Part shown: positions 1 to 7,344 of the stretch, one piece after another | Layout: the number at the start of each line of letters is the position of its first letter | Numbering within the stretch: position 1 is the stretch's first letter | Program-made: the position numbers and the translations under genes | Assembly (NCBI GenBank): GCA_947374505.1 | Contig: CANCCE010000057.1 | Span: 1 to 13,710 of the forward strand | DNA from: Comamonadaceae bacterium | GTDB lineage: Bacteria > Pseudomonadota > Gammaproteobacteria > Burkholderiales > Burkholderiaceae_C | DNA: 13,710 bases | Direction: 5' to 3' | The notes under the pieces: model-generated | Told to the model about the DNA's origin: nothing | Seen by the model: the letters and a program-made list of their open reading frames with translations, nothing else | The model's database searches: none

Positions 1-437
1 GCTTGCGGGACCAAGGTCAGGAAGATCACGGGTGCGAAGTCGCTTTCCTTGAAGGGCATTTTCGGGTAAACGTGCGGATTGATCGAGTGCGTTGCCGAGT
101 AAGCGAAAGTGATGGTGTATCCGTCCGGCGCTGCTTTGGCGCCGGCTGATGCACCAATATTGCCCGCTGCACCGCCGCGGTTGTCAATGACGATGGGCTG
201 GCCGAGAATCTGGCCAAGCTTCACTTGAAGGATCCGGGCTAGCAGATCGGCACCGCCGCCGGGTGGCCATGGAACTATCCAGCGAATAGGTCGGTCCGGA
301 TAGGACTGAGCCTTGACACTTGGTGCGATGGCACCTAATGCACAGATAAATAAAGCAGCTGTGACCTTGCGAATCGCGGAGCGACAGGTTTCTGCAACGG
401 CGCACAGTGCGGTGAAGGTCTGGCTGGTTGTTGTCAT
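1..437 (-). CDS. Bug-family (TctC-like) periplasmic solute-binding receptor, N-terminal part
   Basis: The frame is open to the left edge, giving about 145 residues of a family that is usually about 320 to 330 residues long. Residues 1-43 look like a Sec signal peptide: a long n-region, a hydrophobic stretch around 26-40, and likely cleavage after V-K-A before QSYPDRPI. The mature start carries Bug hallmarks: YPDRPIRWIVPWPPGGGADLLAR, then GQPIVIDNRGGAAGNIG, then PDGYTI near residue 100. In this family these loops bind a carboxylate ligand in the periplasm (known for the family). No TctA/TctB membrane subunits are visible, so it is an orphan receptor here. A GAGGGAG element lies 13 nt before the ATG, and no other in-frame ATG exists between it and an upstream stop. 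Its own promoter and an operator copy lie upstream. The ligand is unknown. Confidence 0.9.
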   Translation of the reverse strand, partial: MTTTSQTFTALCAVAETCRSAIRKVTAALFICALGAIAPSVKAQSYPDRPIRWIVPWPPGGGADLLARILQVKLGQILGQPIVIDNRGGAAGNIGASAGAKAAPDGYTITFAYSATHSINPHVYPKMPFKESDFAPVIFLTLVPQ

Positions 438-470
438 GTACTTACTTCGGCTCCCTCGGGTGATGAAGTC

Positions 471-499
471 ACTTTATCAGCGCGTCACACGAACGTCAA
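471..499 (-). promoter_or_regulatory. Sigma70-like promoter for the left Bug receptor gene
   Basis: Read on the minus strand, TTGACG (499-494) is followed by a 17-nt spacer and TAAAGT (476-471). Transcription would begin near 464, leaving a leader of about 27 nt before the ATG at 437. The operator copy at 515-531 ends 15 nt upstream of the -35 box. The promoter at 4467-4495 has the same -35 sequence, spacer and operator distance, which supports both calls. Confidence 0.6.
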
Positions 500-514
500 A
501 TAGTTATGGAATTG

Positions 515-531
515 GTTTCATTCAGTGAAAT
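515..531. promoter_or_regulatory. IclR-type operator copy A
   Basis: The sequence is GTTTCATTCAGTGAAAT, a 17-bp imperfect palindrome. It matches the window consensus RTTTCA-N-TSAR-TGGAAC except at positions 14 and 17. It shares the core CATTCAGTG with copy B at 4511. It sits 15 bp upstream of the -35 box of the Bug receptor promoter, centred about 59 bp upstream of the predicted start of transcription. This position favours activation. Confidence 0.6.
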
Positions 532-652
532 TTATGTGCTGCATAGACAAACTGTGCTGATTCTGCCGAGTTGTCGCTGACCGGCACCCTCATGATCATT
601 CGTCGCTTTCGAATTATTCTTGTCGCATTGGTGGCGTTGGCGATTCAGAGCG

Positions 653-1438
653 CTAACGTCCCCGGAACTTCGGCTTGCGCTTGTCCTTGAAGGCCTGGAC
701 CGCCTCCCTGTAATCGTCCGTGGACTGCACCACTGCCATGTGGGATGCGACGGCCTCCAGGCTCGTGCGCAGATCAGTGCGCATCGACTGGTACATCAAC
801 TTCTTGATATCTCGCAGTTGCACGGGTGGCCCCTCGGCGAGACGCTTCGCGAATGTGAGAGTCTCGGCCATGAGGCTGTCGTCTGGAACGACTCGATTGA
901 CGAGACCGATCCTCAGTGCTTCCTCAGATCCGACGTAATCACCCGTCCAAAGTAACTCGAGCGCCCGCGCCGTACCGACAAGCCGCGGCAGAAACCAACA
1001 CCCTCCGTTGCCGGGTATCAGGCCGACCCGGATGTAGCCCTCGGAAAATCGCGCGGAATTTGCTGCGAATCGCAAGTCGCACATCAGCGCGAGGTCCATA
1101 CCGGCACCGACAGCGGGGCCGTTCACTGCAGCGATCAGAGGCTTCTCGAACGCATCCACCGTGAGAGCCACCCGTTGGGTGGCGAGCAGGCGATTCTTGC
1201 GCTCAAGGGGGGTCGGGTCACCTTGACCCTCGCCGCGTCGGCGCAGATCGCCTCCTGAGCAGAAGGCATCTCCGGCACCCGTGATCACGAAGCAGCCGAT
1301 GGAGGGGTCGTCATTCGCATTGATCAGTGCTTCGCGAAGTGTTCCAAGCATCTCTTCGCTGGTGGCGTTTTTCTTGTCTGGTCGGTTGAGTGTTGCCACC
1401 ATCACGCCGTCTTCGATTCTGAGTTCAAGATCTGCCAC
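653..1438 (-). CDS. Crotonase-superfamily protein (enoyl-CoA hydratase/isomerase-like)
   Basis: 261 aa, the normal crotonase length. Visible family motifs: LNRPDKKNA (17-25), oxyanion-hole segments AFCSGGDL (58-65) and NGPAVGAGMDLALMCD (106-121), then FSEGYIRVGLIPGNGG (131-146). Aligned to mitochondrial enoyl-CoA hydratase, the two catalytic glutamates correspond to Asp115 and Tyr135, so a classical hydratase mechanism is doubtful; isomerase, hydrolase or another crotonase reaction is possible. The start is GTG, chosen because AGGAG lies 6 nt upstream. It is the last gene of the leftward synthetase-crotonase-crotonase operon, 36 nt after the preceding crotonase. It probably acts on a CoA thioester made by the synthetase; the exact reaction is not determined. 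Confidence 0.88.
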   Translation of the reverse strand: MADLELRIEDGVMVATLNRPDKKNATSEEMLGTLREALINANDDPSIGCFVITGAGDAFCSGGDLRRRGEGQGDPTPLERKNRLLATQRVALTVDAFEKPLIAAVNGPAVGAGMDLALMCDLRFAANSARFSEGYIRVGLIPGNGGCWFLPRLVGTARALELLWTGDYVGSEEALRIGLVNRVVPDDSLMAETLTFAKRLAEGPPVQLRDIKKLMYQSMRTDLRTSLEAVASHMAVVQSTDDYREAVQAFKDKRKPKFRGR

Positions 1439-1474
1439 GTTATTCTCCTGATTTATCGGTTAGCCAAGGTCGCG

Positions 1475-2200
1475 CTATTGCGGCACCTTGGCACGGTGCC
1501 GGGCATGCTCCAAGCGTGCCTCTGTGAGAGCCGCTTTCAGGCCACGATTGATCCATTGCTTGATGTCTGCAAACGCCTGTGTATTTTTTTCACCCAACAG
1601 CTCTGCCGCAGCAGTCCCGGCCGAATCCAGTTCGATCCGAGGTGCCACCGTACGCACCAAGCCCCGACTTTGCGCTTCATATGCAGTCATCCGGCGGCCG
1701 CTTTGGATCAGGTCTAACGCAAGAGCGCGTCCACCAATGGCCGTGAGGATGCTTGCACCAGAGTAGCTGGCGATACCAATGTCGATCTCTGGCAGACTGA
1801 TTTCAGCGCCCTCGACCGCAACACATGAATCGGCCATGAGGCCGAGCATTGCGCCAGCCCCTGTGGCCATTCCATTGAGGACTGCGATCACCGGTTTGGG
1901 TAGGTCGAGAATCGCATCCTGAAGTGAAGCGAGTGCATGTGAGCGGCGCTCGCGCTGGGCGGCCATGTCTCCATCCTCTGGTTTCTCGCGCACGTCGACC
2001 CCGGCACAGAACACGCGTTCACCGACGCCGGATAGCACGATGGCACGGATATCGGGATCACTCCCCGCTGTGACGATGTTTGTCGTCAGGGCTTCCACCA
2101 TACTCACCGTCATGGCGTTGGCCTTTTCGGGTCGATTCAATGTCAGCCAGAGGTGCGATCCACGCCTGTCAATGAGAACCCATTCCTTATGTGTTTGCAT
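1475..2200 (-). CDS. Crotonase-superfamily protein (enoyl-CoA hydratase/isomerase-like)
   Basis: 241 aa from the ATG at 2200. The crotonase fold is recognised by LNRPEKANAM (21-30), VFCAGVDVREKP (63-74), NGMATGAGAMLGLMAD (109-124) and ISLPEIDIGI (134-143). Aligned to classical enoyl-CoA hydratase, the second catalytic Glu is kept (Glu138) but the first is Met118; single-Glu crotonases include isomerases and dehydratases (known for the superfamily). The frame stays open upstream to 2476, but that extension overlaps the synthetase and has no family similarity, and homology starts at MQTHKEWVLIDRRGSHLWLTLNRP. The start is 5 nt after the synthetase TAG, so translation is probably coupled; only a weak GGTAG Shine-Dalgarno is present. 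It is not a close copy of the crotonase downstream. Confidence 0.87.
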   Translation of the reverse strand: MQTHKEWVLIDRRGSHLWLTLNRPEKANAMTVSMVEALTTNIVTAGSDPDIRAIVLSGVGERVFCAGVDVREKPEDGDMAAQRERRSHALASLQDAILDLPKPVIAVLNGMATGAGAMLGLMADSCVAVEGAEISLPEIDIGIASYSGASILTAIGGRALALDLIQSGRRMTAYEAQSRGLVRTVAPRIELDSAGTAAAELLGEKNTQAFADIKQWINRGLKAALTEARLEHARHRAKVPQ

Positions 2201-2205
2201 CGATG

Positions 2206-4347
2206 CTACCGATCCAGTTGAGATTGCGCTTTGCGCGGAATGATCAGCGCATCGACAGCGATGGCGCCCTTGGGCATTACGAAGATTGGATTTATATCGA
2301 CTTCTTGGACTGCATCTCGGTGGATCCAAGCAAAAGCAGAAATCGCTGCGAGGGACTTGACAACCGCGCCAACATCCAGCGCGGGGCCTCCTCGCACACC
2401 GTCGAGAATTCGGCGGCATTTCAGTTCGTCGAGCATCTCCCGAGCGACGTCCTCCCCGAAAGGGGCAATGCGGCAAGAGGTGTCGTCAAGAATTTCGGTG
2501 TAGATGCCGCCTGCACCGACAACGACGACGGGACCGAAGACCTCATCGTTGACAACACCGACGATCAACTCAAAACCCCCGCGCACCATCTCCGAGACAA
2601 GCACGCCGTCGATCTTCGCATGGGGTGCGTGTCTGCGGGCGTTGGCCAGTACTTCGGCGATTGCGCTTTCTAGTTCCTGCTGCGTCTGTATGCCGACTTT
2701 AACGCCACCGATCTCTGTCTTATGCGGAATATCCCGCGACACGATTTTTACGACCAGCGGCGCGGTCATCCTGTCGAAGACTGAGCCATCCACGCCTTGC
2801 ACGACGATGTCTTTGGAAACTGAAACCCCCGAGCGCGCGAGGATGGCTTTCGACTGGGTCTCGGACAGTGAACTGTTCGTTGCCGCAATCTGCGTCAATT
2901 CGGCTGCCACGGCTACAGCCTCTGTGTGGATCGGCGGCCGGTCTTGGGTTGCAATTCGGACTCGAGCCTCGGCGTATGTTGCCAGCATCGCAATTGCGCG
3001 CGCCGCGCGCGAAGGGGACGGAAGGACTGGAATACCAACCTGCGCAAAGTGACTCAATGCATCACCAATTTCACTGGCTGGTGCGGAAGAGAAGACAACG
3101 ATGGGCTTGTGCGTGGCGCTAGCGATCCGGCCGAGGACTTCTGCCGCTGCCAAACTGCCGGCTTTGCCGGTCGTCGCGAGATTAACGCAGACGGCATGCA
3201 CCCCCGCATCATCCAATACGGCGTGCATAGCTTCTGCAAGCTTCTCTGCGTTCGCCGCAGAGAAGTAGCCTGCGGTCAGGTCGATCGGATTGTGCACCGC
3301 GCCGATATTGGGAACAACCTTGGCGAGGCGCACCTGTGTGTCTTCTGCCAGCTCACACATCCGAATACCCACGCGATCACCGGCGTCTGCAAACACGATA
3401 GCGGATCCACCGGATACGCCCATCACCGCGGTACCTCGACCCGCTGGATACTTGCCGGGCGCTAGCGCCTTCAGAAAATCGACGGCCTCATGCAATTCCT
3501 GTATCTCGATAATGCCGGTCTGCTTGAAAAGTGCCAGGTAGAAGTCATACACCCCCGTCAAGCTGGCCGTGTGGGTTTCGGCCGCTCGCGCCCCTTGTTC
3601 AGTGACACCCCCTTTCCAGAGGAGGATCGGCTTGCCCGCAGCAAGCGCGCGGCGGCCGGCATCAAGGAGTGCGCGGCCGTCTCTTGCACCTTCGATGTAC
3701 GCGACGATGCAACTGGTCTCTTCGTCGTCGATCAGGGCGTCGATGAGTTCGACTGTGTCCACATCGGTTTCATTGCCCGTGGCGATGACGTGACGAAAGC
3801 CGATCCCCGCATCGGCGCAGGCGAGGGCGATGCTGTAGCCGAAACCTCCGCTTTGCGTAACCAGGGAGACGTTACCTGGTTTAAGTTTCGGCGCGCGCGT
3901 GATGCTTCCAAAAGCGGCATAGACATTTGAATGGATATTGGCGAAGCCTAGGCAGTTGGGGCCGATGATACGGATGCCTGCACCACGGGCTATTGCCAGC
4001 ATGCGCTTTTCCCGCTCGATTCCTTCTGCACCGCTTTCTCGAAAACCGCCGCTGAGCACCACAGCGTAAGGCACTTTCTTGTCGGCACACATCTCAAGCG
4101 CGGGAAGTACTCCCTGCGCTGGAACGCCGATGACGACTAAGTCGATTGGCTCATTGATCGCTTCTATCGACGCAAAGCACTTCATACCCTCGAACTCGGC
4201 GTATTTTGGATTGACCGGATAAATCTTTCCTTCATAGCTGTTTTTCAAAAGGGCATGGACAGCCTGCGAGCCTGGTCGAGCTGCGTCTAGCGAAACCCCC
4301 ACAACAGCAATGGAACGTGGCTCGAAGAGATGTTTGAATTTATTCAT
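2206..4347 (-). CDS. ADP-forming-type acyl-CoA synthetase (acetate--CoA ligase family), fused subunits
   Basis: 713 aa, the usual size for fused Acd-type ligases. Domain order: CoA-binding Rossmann domain (about 1-140, with RSIAVVGVS at 11-19 and IIGPNCLG at 127-134), succinyl-CoA-ligase-like domains (about 155-455, with TQSGGFG at 164-170 and the AETHTASLTG loop whose His259 is the expected phospho-histidine), IDLTAG at 355-360, and a C-terminal ATP-grasp domain (about 490-705: VVKIVSRDIPHKTEIGGVKVG, then FGPVVVVGAGG, then EVDINPIFV). The reaction is ATP + carboxylate + CoA giving acyl-CoA + ADP + Pi, in the cytoplasm; relatives act on acetate, ferulate, pimelate and other acids, so the substrate is open. 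It is the first gene of the leftward operon, with AGGGGAA 12 nt before the ATG. Operator copy B and a good promoter lie upstream. Confidence 0.93.
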   Translation of the reverse strand: MNKFKHLFEPRSIAVVGVSLDAARPGSQAVHALLKNSYEGKIYPVNPKYAEFEGMKCFASIEAINEPIDLVVIGVPAQGVLPALEMCADKKVPYAVVLSGGFRESGAEGIEREKRMLAIARGAGIRIIGPNCLGFANIHSNVYAAFGSITRAPKLKPGNVSLVTQSGGFGYSIALACADAGIGFRHVIATGNETDVDTVELIDALIDDEETSCIVAYIEGARDGRALLDAGRRALAAGKPILLWKGGVTEQGARAAETHTASLTGVYDFYLALFKQTGIIEIQELHEAVDFLKALAPGKYPAGRGTAVMGVSGGSAIVFADAGDRVGIRMCELAEDTQVRLAKVVPNIGAVHNPIDLTAGYFSAANAEKLAEAMHAVLDDAGVHAVCVNLATTGKAGSLAAAEVLGRIASATHKPIVVFSSAPASEIGDALSHFAQVGIPVLPSPSRAARAIAMLATYAEARVRIATQDRPPIHTEAVAVAAELTQIAATNSSLSETQSKAILARSGVSVSKDIVVQGVDGSVFDRMTAPLVVKIVSRDIPHKTEIGGVKVGIQTQQELESAIAEVLANARRHAPHAKIDGVLVSEMVRGGFELIVGVVNDEVFGPVVVVGAGGIYTEILDDTSCRIAPFGEDVAREMLDELKCRRILDGVRGGPALDVGAVVKSLAAISAFAWIHRDAVQEVDINPIFVMPKGAIAVDALIIPRKAQSQLDR

Positions 4348-4466
4348 GATCGAAAGATATTCCCCTGGAAAACTGAAGCACTAGGGACGGGGCATCAGGT
4401 GTGACTTCGCATTGATTTCGTGGTGTTGTATTGGACCGTCTAGCTGTCTGGCGCGTCGGCACACGA

Positions 4467-4495
4467 ACTCTAAATGCGGTTTCACGTTTCGTCAA
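4467..4495 (-). promoter_or_regulatory. Sigma70-like promoter for the acyl-CoA synthetase operon
   Basis: On the minus strand, TTGACG (4495-4490), a 17-nt spacer and TAGAGT (4472-4467). The predicted start near 4460 leaves a leader of about 113 nt. Operator copy B ends 15 nt upstream of the -35 box, exactly as at the Bug receptor promoter (471-499). The repeat of the whole layout at two unrelated genes is the main support. Confidence 0.6.
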
Positions 4496-4510
4496 TTTTT
4501 TTTGAAATGA

Positions 4511-4527
4511 ATGTCATTCAGTGGAAC
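4511..4527. promoter_or_regulatory. IclR-type operator copy B
   Basis: The sequence is ATGTCATTCAGTGGAAC, with a full right half TGGAAC and a left half differing from consensus at position 3. It lies 15 bp upstream of the TTGACG box of the synthetase promoter. A second, overlapping palindrome TGAATG-T-CATTCA occupies 4508-4520. Confidence 0.6.
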
Positions 4528-4649
4528 TTGGCTGAATATTGTCCCTATTTTTGAAAGTACAGCCATGACCTGGAACAAGCCGCTTGCAGCGAATAACTAA
4601 GGTGATCAGATGTTTCTGCTGATATCATTAATTCTGTTTGCCAGTATTG

Positions 4650-4666
4650 GTTTCAATGAATGGAAC
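4650..4666. promoter_or_regulatory. IclR-type operator copy C, embedded in a 25-bp near-palindrome
   Basis: The sequence is GTTTCAATGAATGGAAC, and it differs at one base from copy F at 12261. The symmetry extends outward to 4646-4670, with left arm ATTGGTTTCAAT and right arm AATGGAACCAAT around G4658, so 10 of 12 arm positions pair. It ends 32 nt before the CapA-like start codon, much closer than copies A and B are to theirs. It would overlap or lie just downstream of a promoter, a position more typical of repression. Confidence 0.65.
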
Positions 4667-4702
4667 CAATAGGCTTCCCCTGAATATCACGAAGGAGCGA
4701 CA

Positions 4703-5818
4703 ATGAACACGAAGGCAACCTTGCTGTTTGCGGGTGATTGCGGACCGACCCATGGCCCATCCCAAGGTTATCCGATCGAGGGTTATACCGATCTTGTCCT
4801 ACCTACCCTGGAGCAGGCTGACATGCGCTTCGTCAACTGCATGCGTACTTATTCAGACCGCGGAATCCTCGCCGATCATGCGCCCCAGGTGGGTCAGCCC
4901 ATCGAGATGGCTGCCATCTTCACTAACGGCAAGTTCGACGCGGTGACGATGGCGAACAACCACAGCTACGACAGTGGCCCTGAAGCACTGGTCGATACGC
5001 GTGAGTTGCTGAATCGTCGTGGGATTCAGGTCACCGGTGCGGGGCGCGACCTAGCTGAAGCCCGCCGTGCTGCAATCGTCGAGCGAAATGGTGTGAAGGT
5101 GGCCTATCTCGGATACACCTCTGTCGGCCCTGCCGGCAGCGAAGCAGGTCCAAACAAGCCCGGCATCGCGGCCGTCCGCGTGAAGACGAGCTACGAGACG
5201 CGTGGTCCACATCAGCCTGTGCGCGTGCGAACCGAGCCGGATCCTAAAGATCTGGCCAACCTTGTCGAGGATATAACTGCGCTGCGGCGAGAGGTGGATG
5301 TGGTTGTGTTGGCTTTCCATTCTGGCGTCATTCGCCTGCCACGGGTGATCTCGGACTACCAGGTCGCCGTTGCGCATGCGGCCATTGACGCGGGTGCCGA
5401 TATGGTTGTGGGTCATGCGCCTCACATCCCGAAAGCGATCGAGATGTACAAAGGTAAGGCGATTTTTTACAGTATCGGGGTGTTCGCCATGACCAAGTCG
5501 TTCCCGGCACCTTCTTGGAGTGAGCCGGCATGGGCGCACGGTTCCGTGCGCAACCACGTTGACCTTGACCCCCAATATCCTTTCATGCCGTATGGCAAGG
5601 ACTGCACGCTGAGCCTCTTGGTCAAGGCGGTGGCGACCAAGGAAGGAATCAAGCGCTTTTCATTTCTGCCGATGTCTTTTGACAAGCAGTACCGGCCTGA
5701 GGTCTTGCGCAACGGGGATCCGCGTTTTGCTCAAATCGTCGCTTACATGGAGTGGGCTTCAGTAGACATGCCGCATCGCTTTTCCGTCGAGGGCGACGAA
5801 GTCGTGGTTTCGGAGTAA
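4703..5818 (+). CDS. CapA-family (PGA_cap) metallophosphatase-fold protein, cytoplasmic variant
   Basis: 371 aa. The CapA/PgsA-like fold is recognised by FAGDCGPTHG (9-18), MANNHSYDSG (83-92), VDVVVLAFHSGV (198-209), DMVVGHAPHIPKAIEMYKGKAIFYSIGVF (233-261). Candidate metal ligands are Asp12, Asn86-His87, His206, His238 and His241. It departs from the family: the usual N-L-E motif reads N-C-M (45-47) and the usual H-W-G-x-E reads H-S-G-V-I (206-210). There is no signal peptide or membrane segment, so it is likely cytoplasmic, unlike capsule-linked CapA/PgsA. AAGGAG lies 5 nt before the ATG. It heads a two-gene unit with the SDR, only 6 nt apart. The family name suggests poly-gamma-glutamate, but the neighbours argue for hydrolysis in a catabolic pathway; the substrate is unknown. 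Confidence 0.85.
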   Translation: MNTKATLLFAGDCGPTHGPSQGYPIEGYTDLVLPTLEQADMRFVNCMRTYSDRGILADHAPQVGQPIEMAAIFTNGKFDAVTMANNHSYDSGPEALVDTRELLNRRGIQVTGAGRDLAEARRAAIVERNGVKVAYLGYTSVGPAGSEAGPNKPGIAAVRVKTSYETRGPHQPVRVRTEPDPKDLANLVEDITALRREVDVVVLAFHSGVIRLPRVISDYQVAVAHAAIDAGADMVVGHAPHIPKAIEMYKGKAIFYSIGVFAMTKSFPAPSWSEPAWAHGSVRNHVDLDPQYPFMPYGKDCTLSLLVKAVATKEGIKRFSFLPMSFDKQYRPEVLRNGDPRFAQIVAYMEWASVDMPHRFSVEGDEVVVSE

Positions 5819-5824
5819 TTGGCC

Positions 5825-6601
5825 ATGGATTTAGGTATCAACAACAAGGTCGCGCTCGTCACGGCATCCAGTGCCGGCATGGGCCGGAATATAGCGAATG
5901 CGCTGGCCGCCGAAGGTGTCAACATGGTTTTGTTCGCGCGGACGGCCGACAAATTGGAGGCGGTCGCTGAAGAGATCCGGCAAAAGCATCATGTCAAGGT
6001 CGTGGCAGTGGCCGGAGACATGCTGGAGCGCGCGGATGTCGAGAGGTTGTCTGCAACGATTCGGGAAGTTTTCGGTGGACTCGATATCTTGGTCCTCAAC
6101 ACGGGACGCGCGCCCAATCCGTTGCGCGCCACACTTGAGGAAACCGAGGAAGAGCGCTGGCACGAGGCCTACCGAAATCAACTTTGGGGCGCTATTCAGG
6201 TCGCCAAGAGCGTGGTTCCGTTGATGGTAGGCCGCGGGTGGGGGCGCGTCATTGCGATCACTTCAGCGTCAGTGAAACAGCCCATGCCGCACCACAGTCT
6301 GTCGACTGTTTTTCGCGCGGGTGTCACGGCCTACATGAAGCATCTGGCCAACGAAGTCGGCTCCATGGGTATCACGGTCAATTGTGTCGCTCCAGCACTG
6401 ATAGATACCTCTCACCGTTCGGGCTCAGCCGCTTACACCCCGGCCCAGTCGGAAGCGCGCAAGAAATTAACGCCTCTGGGTCGAATGGGCACGCAGGAAG
6501 AGGTTTGTGGTGTCGTCGCCTTCCTGGCTTCTATGCAGGCCGGCTTTGTCACCGGATCGACCATCCAGGTTGAAGGCGGAATGATTGGCGCGATGATTTG
6601 A
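5825..6601 (+). CDS. SDR-family protein with a non-canonical active site
   Basis: 258 aa from the ATG at 5825; a TTG two codons upstream is a less likely start, because GGAG (5812-5815) lies 9 nt from this ATG. Rossmann nucleotide-binding motif TASSAGMG (13-20), LNTGRAP (91-97) in place of the usual NNAG, a catalytic-Ser region AITSASV (144-150), and VNCVAPALIDT (185-195). The expected YxxxK reads S-T-V-F-R (Ser160 to Arg164 in HSLSTVFRAGV), so both Tyr and Lys are missing. A subgroup of SDRs with LSNxxR at this place exists (from memory), so this is likely a genuine variant rather than a broken gene. It overlaps functionally with the CapA-like gene in one operon and meets IclR1 tail to tail with 8 nt between stops. 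Confidence 0.85.
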   Translation: MDLGINNKVALVTASSAGMGRNIANALAAEGVNMVLFARTADKLEAVAEEIRQKHHVKVVAVAGDMLERADVERLSATIREVFGGLDILVLNTGRAPNPLRATLEETEEERWHEAYRNQLWGAIQVAKSVVPLMVGRGWGRVIAITSASVKQPMPHHSLSTVFRAGVTAYMKHLANEVGSMGITVNCVAPALIDTSHRSGSAAYTPAQSEARKKLTPLGRMGTQEEVCGVVAFLASMQAGFVTGSTIQVEGGMIGAMI

Positions 6602-6609
6602 AAGGGCGC

Positions 6610-7344
6610 TTAAGCGATCTCGGCGCCGAGCTGCAGGGATATTTCGGCCGCCCCCAGTACCGCCAGTTTCACGAATTCCTTCTCATGCATCTGGATGCGG
6701 ACGCTTGGGCCACCGATGGATAGGCAGTAGTGAACTTCTTCTTTCACGTCTTTGATGGGCGCTGAAATCGCAGAAACGCCAAGCAGTCGTTCCCCGTGTG
6801 ACACGGCGAAGCCCTTTTTCCGGACAGTCGCGAGTTGGGCCAGTACGTGTGTCGGGGTCTGTTTTGACGCACGCGCTATGGAGGCCACAAGAGGCGTGAT
6901 TTCCTTCTTCGACATGTAGGCGATAAGCACGTTTGTGGCTGACCCGGCCAACAGCGGCACCTGCTCGCCAGGCTGAATGACGTTGCGCAGAGCCGAGGCT
7001 GTTGACATTGAATCGATGCAAACACGATTGCGACCAACCACCGTATGGATAGAGACGGTCTCTTTGGTCTTGTCCGCGAGTTCAGCCATGACCGGGCGAG
7101 CGATTTCGCGAATACCCAGTGTGCTTTTGACGAGGCCCGCCAAACGTGTGAATCGGAACGACAGGCAATATTGCAGATTTTCGAGCCGTACAAGGTAACC
7201 AGCTTTTTCTAAGCTTTGGACGATGCGGAACGACGTTGATTTCGGCAGTTCAATCAGGTCCGCGATCTCTTGGAGCGTGAGGCTATTTCTCTCAGTGGAG
7301 AAGCTCTCGAACACGGCAAGTATTCGTTGAACCGAACGCATCAT
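6610..7344 (-). CDS. IclR-family transcriptional regulator (IclR1)
   Basis: 244 aa, a normal IclR length. It has an N-terminal winged helix-turn-helix (about 1-70: RSVQRILAVFESF, then LTLQEIADLIELPKSTSFRIVQSLEKAGYLVR) and a C-terminal effector-binding domain (about 80-240, with RVCIDSMSTASALRNV, GFAVSHGERLLGVSAISAPI and VHYCLSIGGPSVRI). The ligand is probably a small acid from the pathway (inference). The first ATG of the MMRSVQ start is used; an AGAAG lies 9 nt upstream. Residues 33-72 differ from IclR2 at only two positions. It lies after the rubredoxin gene on the same strand, and operator copy D lies 43 nt upstream of its start, suggesting autoregulation. Confidence 0.93.
   Translation of the reverse strand: MMRSVQRILAVFESFSTERNSLTLQEIADLIELPKSTSFRIVQSLEKAGYLVRLENLQYCLSFRFTRLAGLVKSTLGIREIARPVMAELADKTKETVSIHTVVGRNRVCIDSMSTASALRNVIQPGEQVPLLAGSATNVLIAYMSKKEITPLVASIARASKQTPTHVLAQLATVRKKGFAVSHGERLLGVSAISAPIKDVKEEVHYCLSIGGPSVRIQMHEKEFVKLAVLGAAEISLQLGAEIA

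Larger units (their letters stand above)
4348..4702. other. 355-bp divergent intergenic control region (synthetase operon / CapA-SDR operon)
   Basis: No gene is visible here. The region holds a leftward promoter at 4467-4495, operator copies B (4511-4527) and C (4650-4666), a T8 run at 4496-4503, and a half-site TGGAAC at 4571-4576 whose left arm is degenerate. A TATCAT hexamer at 4623-4628 could be a rightward -10 element but has no matching -35. It is visibly more A+T-rich than the flanking genes. Confidence 0.7.

Noticed and set aside
635..658. Stem CGTTGGCG/CGCTAACG at the crotonase stop, considered as a terminator
   Set aside because: It needs a G-T pair, overlaps the stop codon and is not followed by a T-rich tract on the transcribed strand.
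2201..2476. Leftward open extension upstream of the 1475-2200 crotonase
   Set aside because: It lies inside the synthetase C-terminus in another frame and lacks crotonase similarity; homology begins at the ATG at 2200.
2504..3465. Long rightward open frames across the synthetase gene
   Set aside because: Antisense shadows of a gene with clear domains on the other strand; their translations are low-complexity and show no family motif.
4560..4576. Seventh operator copy with half-site TGGAAC
   Set aside because: Only the right half and two left-half bases match; too weak to list as a site, although it lies in the right region.
6607..6630. Palindromes CGCTTAAGCG and CTCGGCGCCGAG at the SDR/iclR1 junction
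   Set aside because: Short perfect palindromes of this kind are common in G+C-rich DNA; there is no T-tract and the second lies inside the iclR1 coding sequence.
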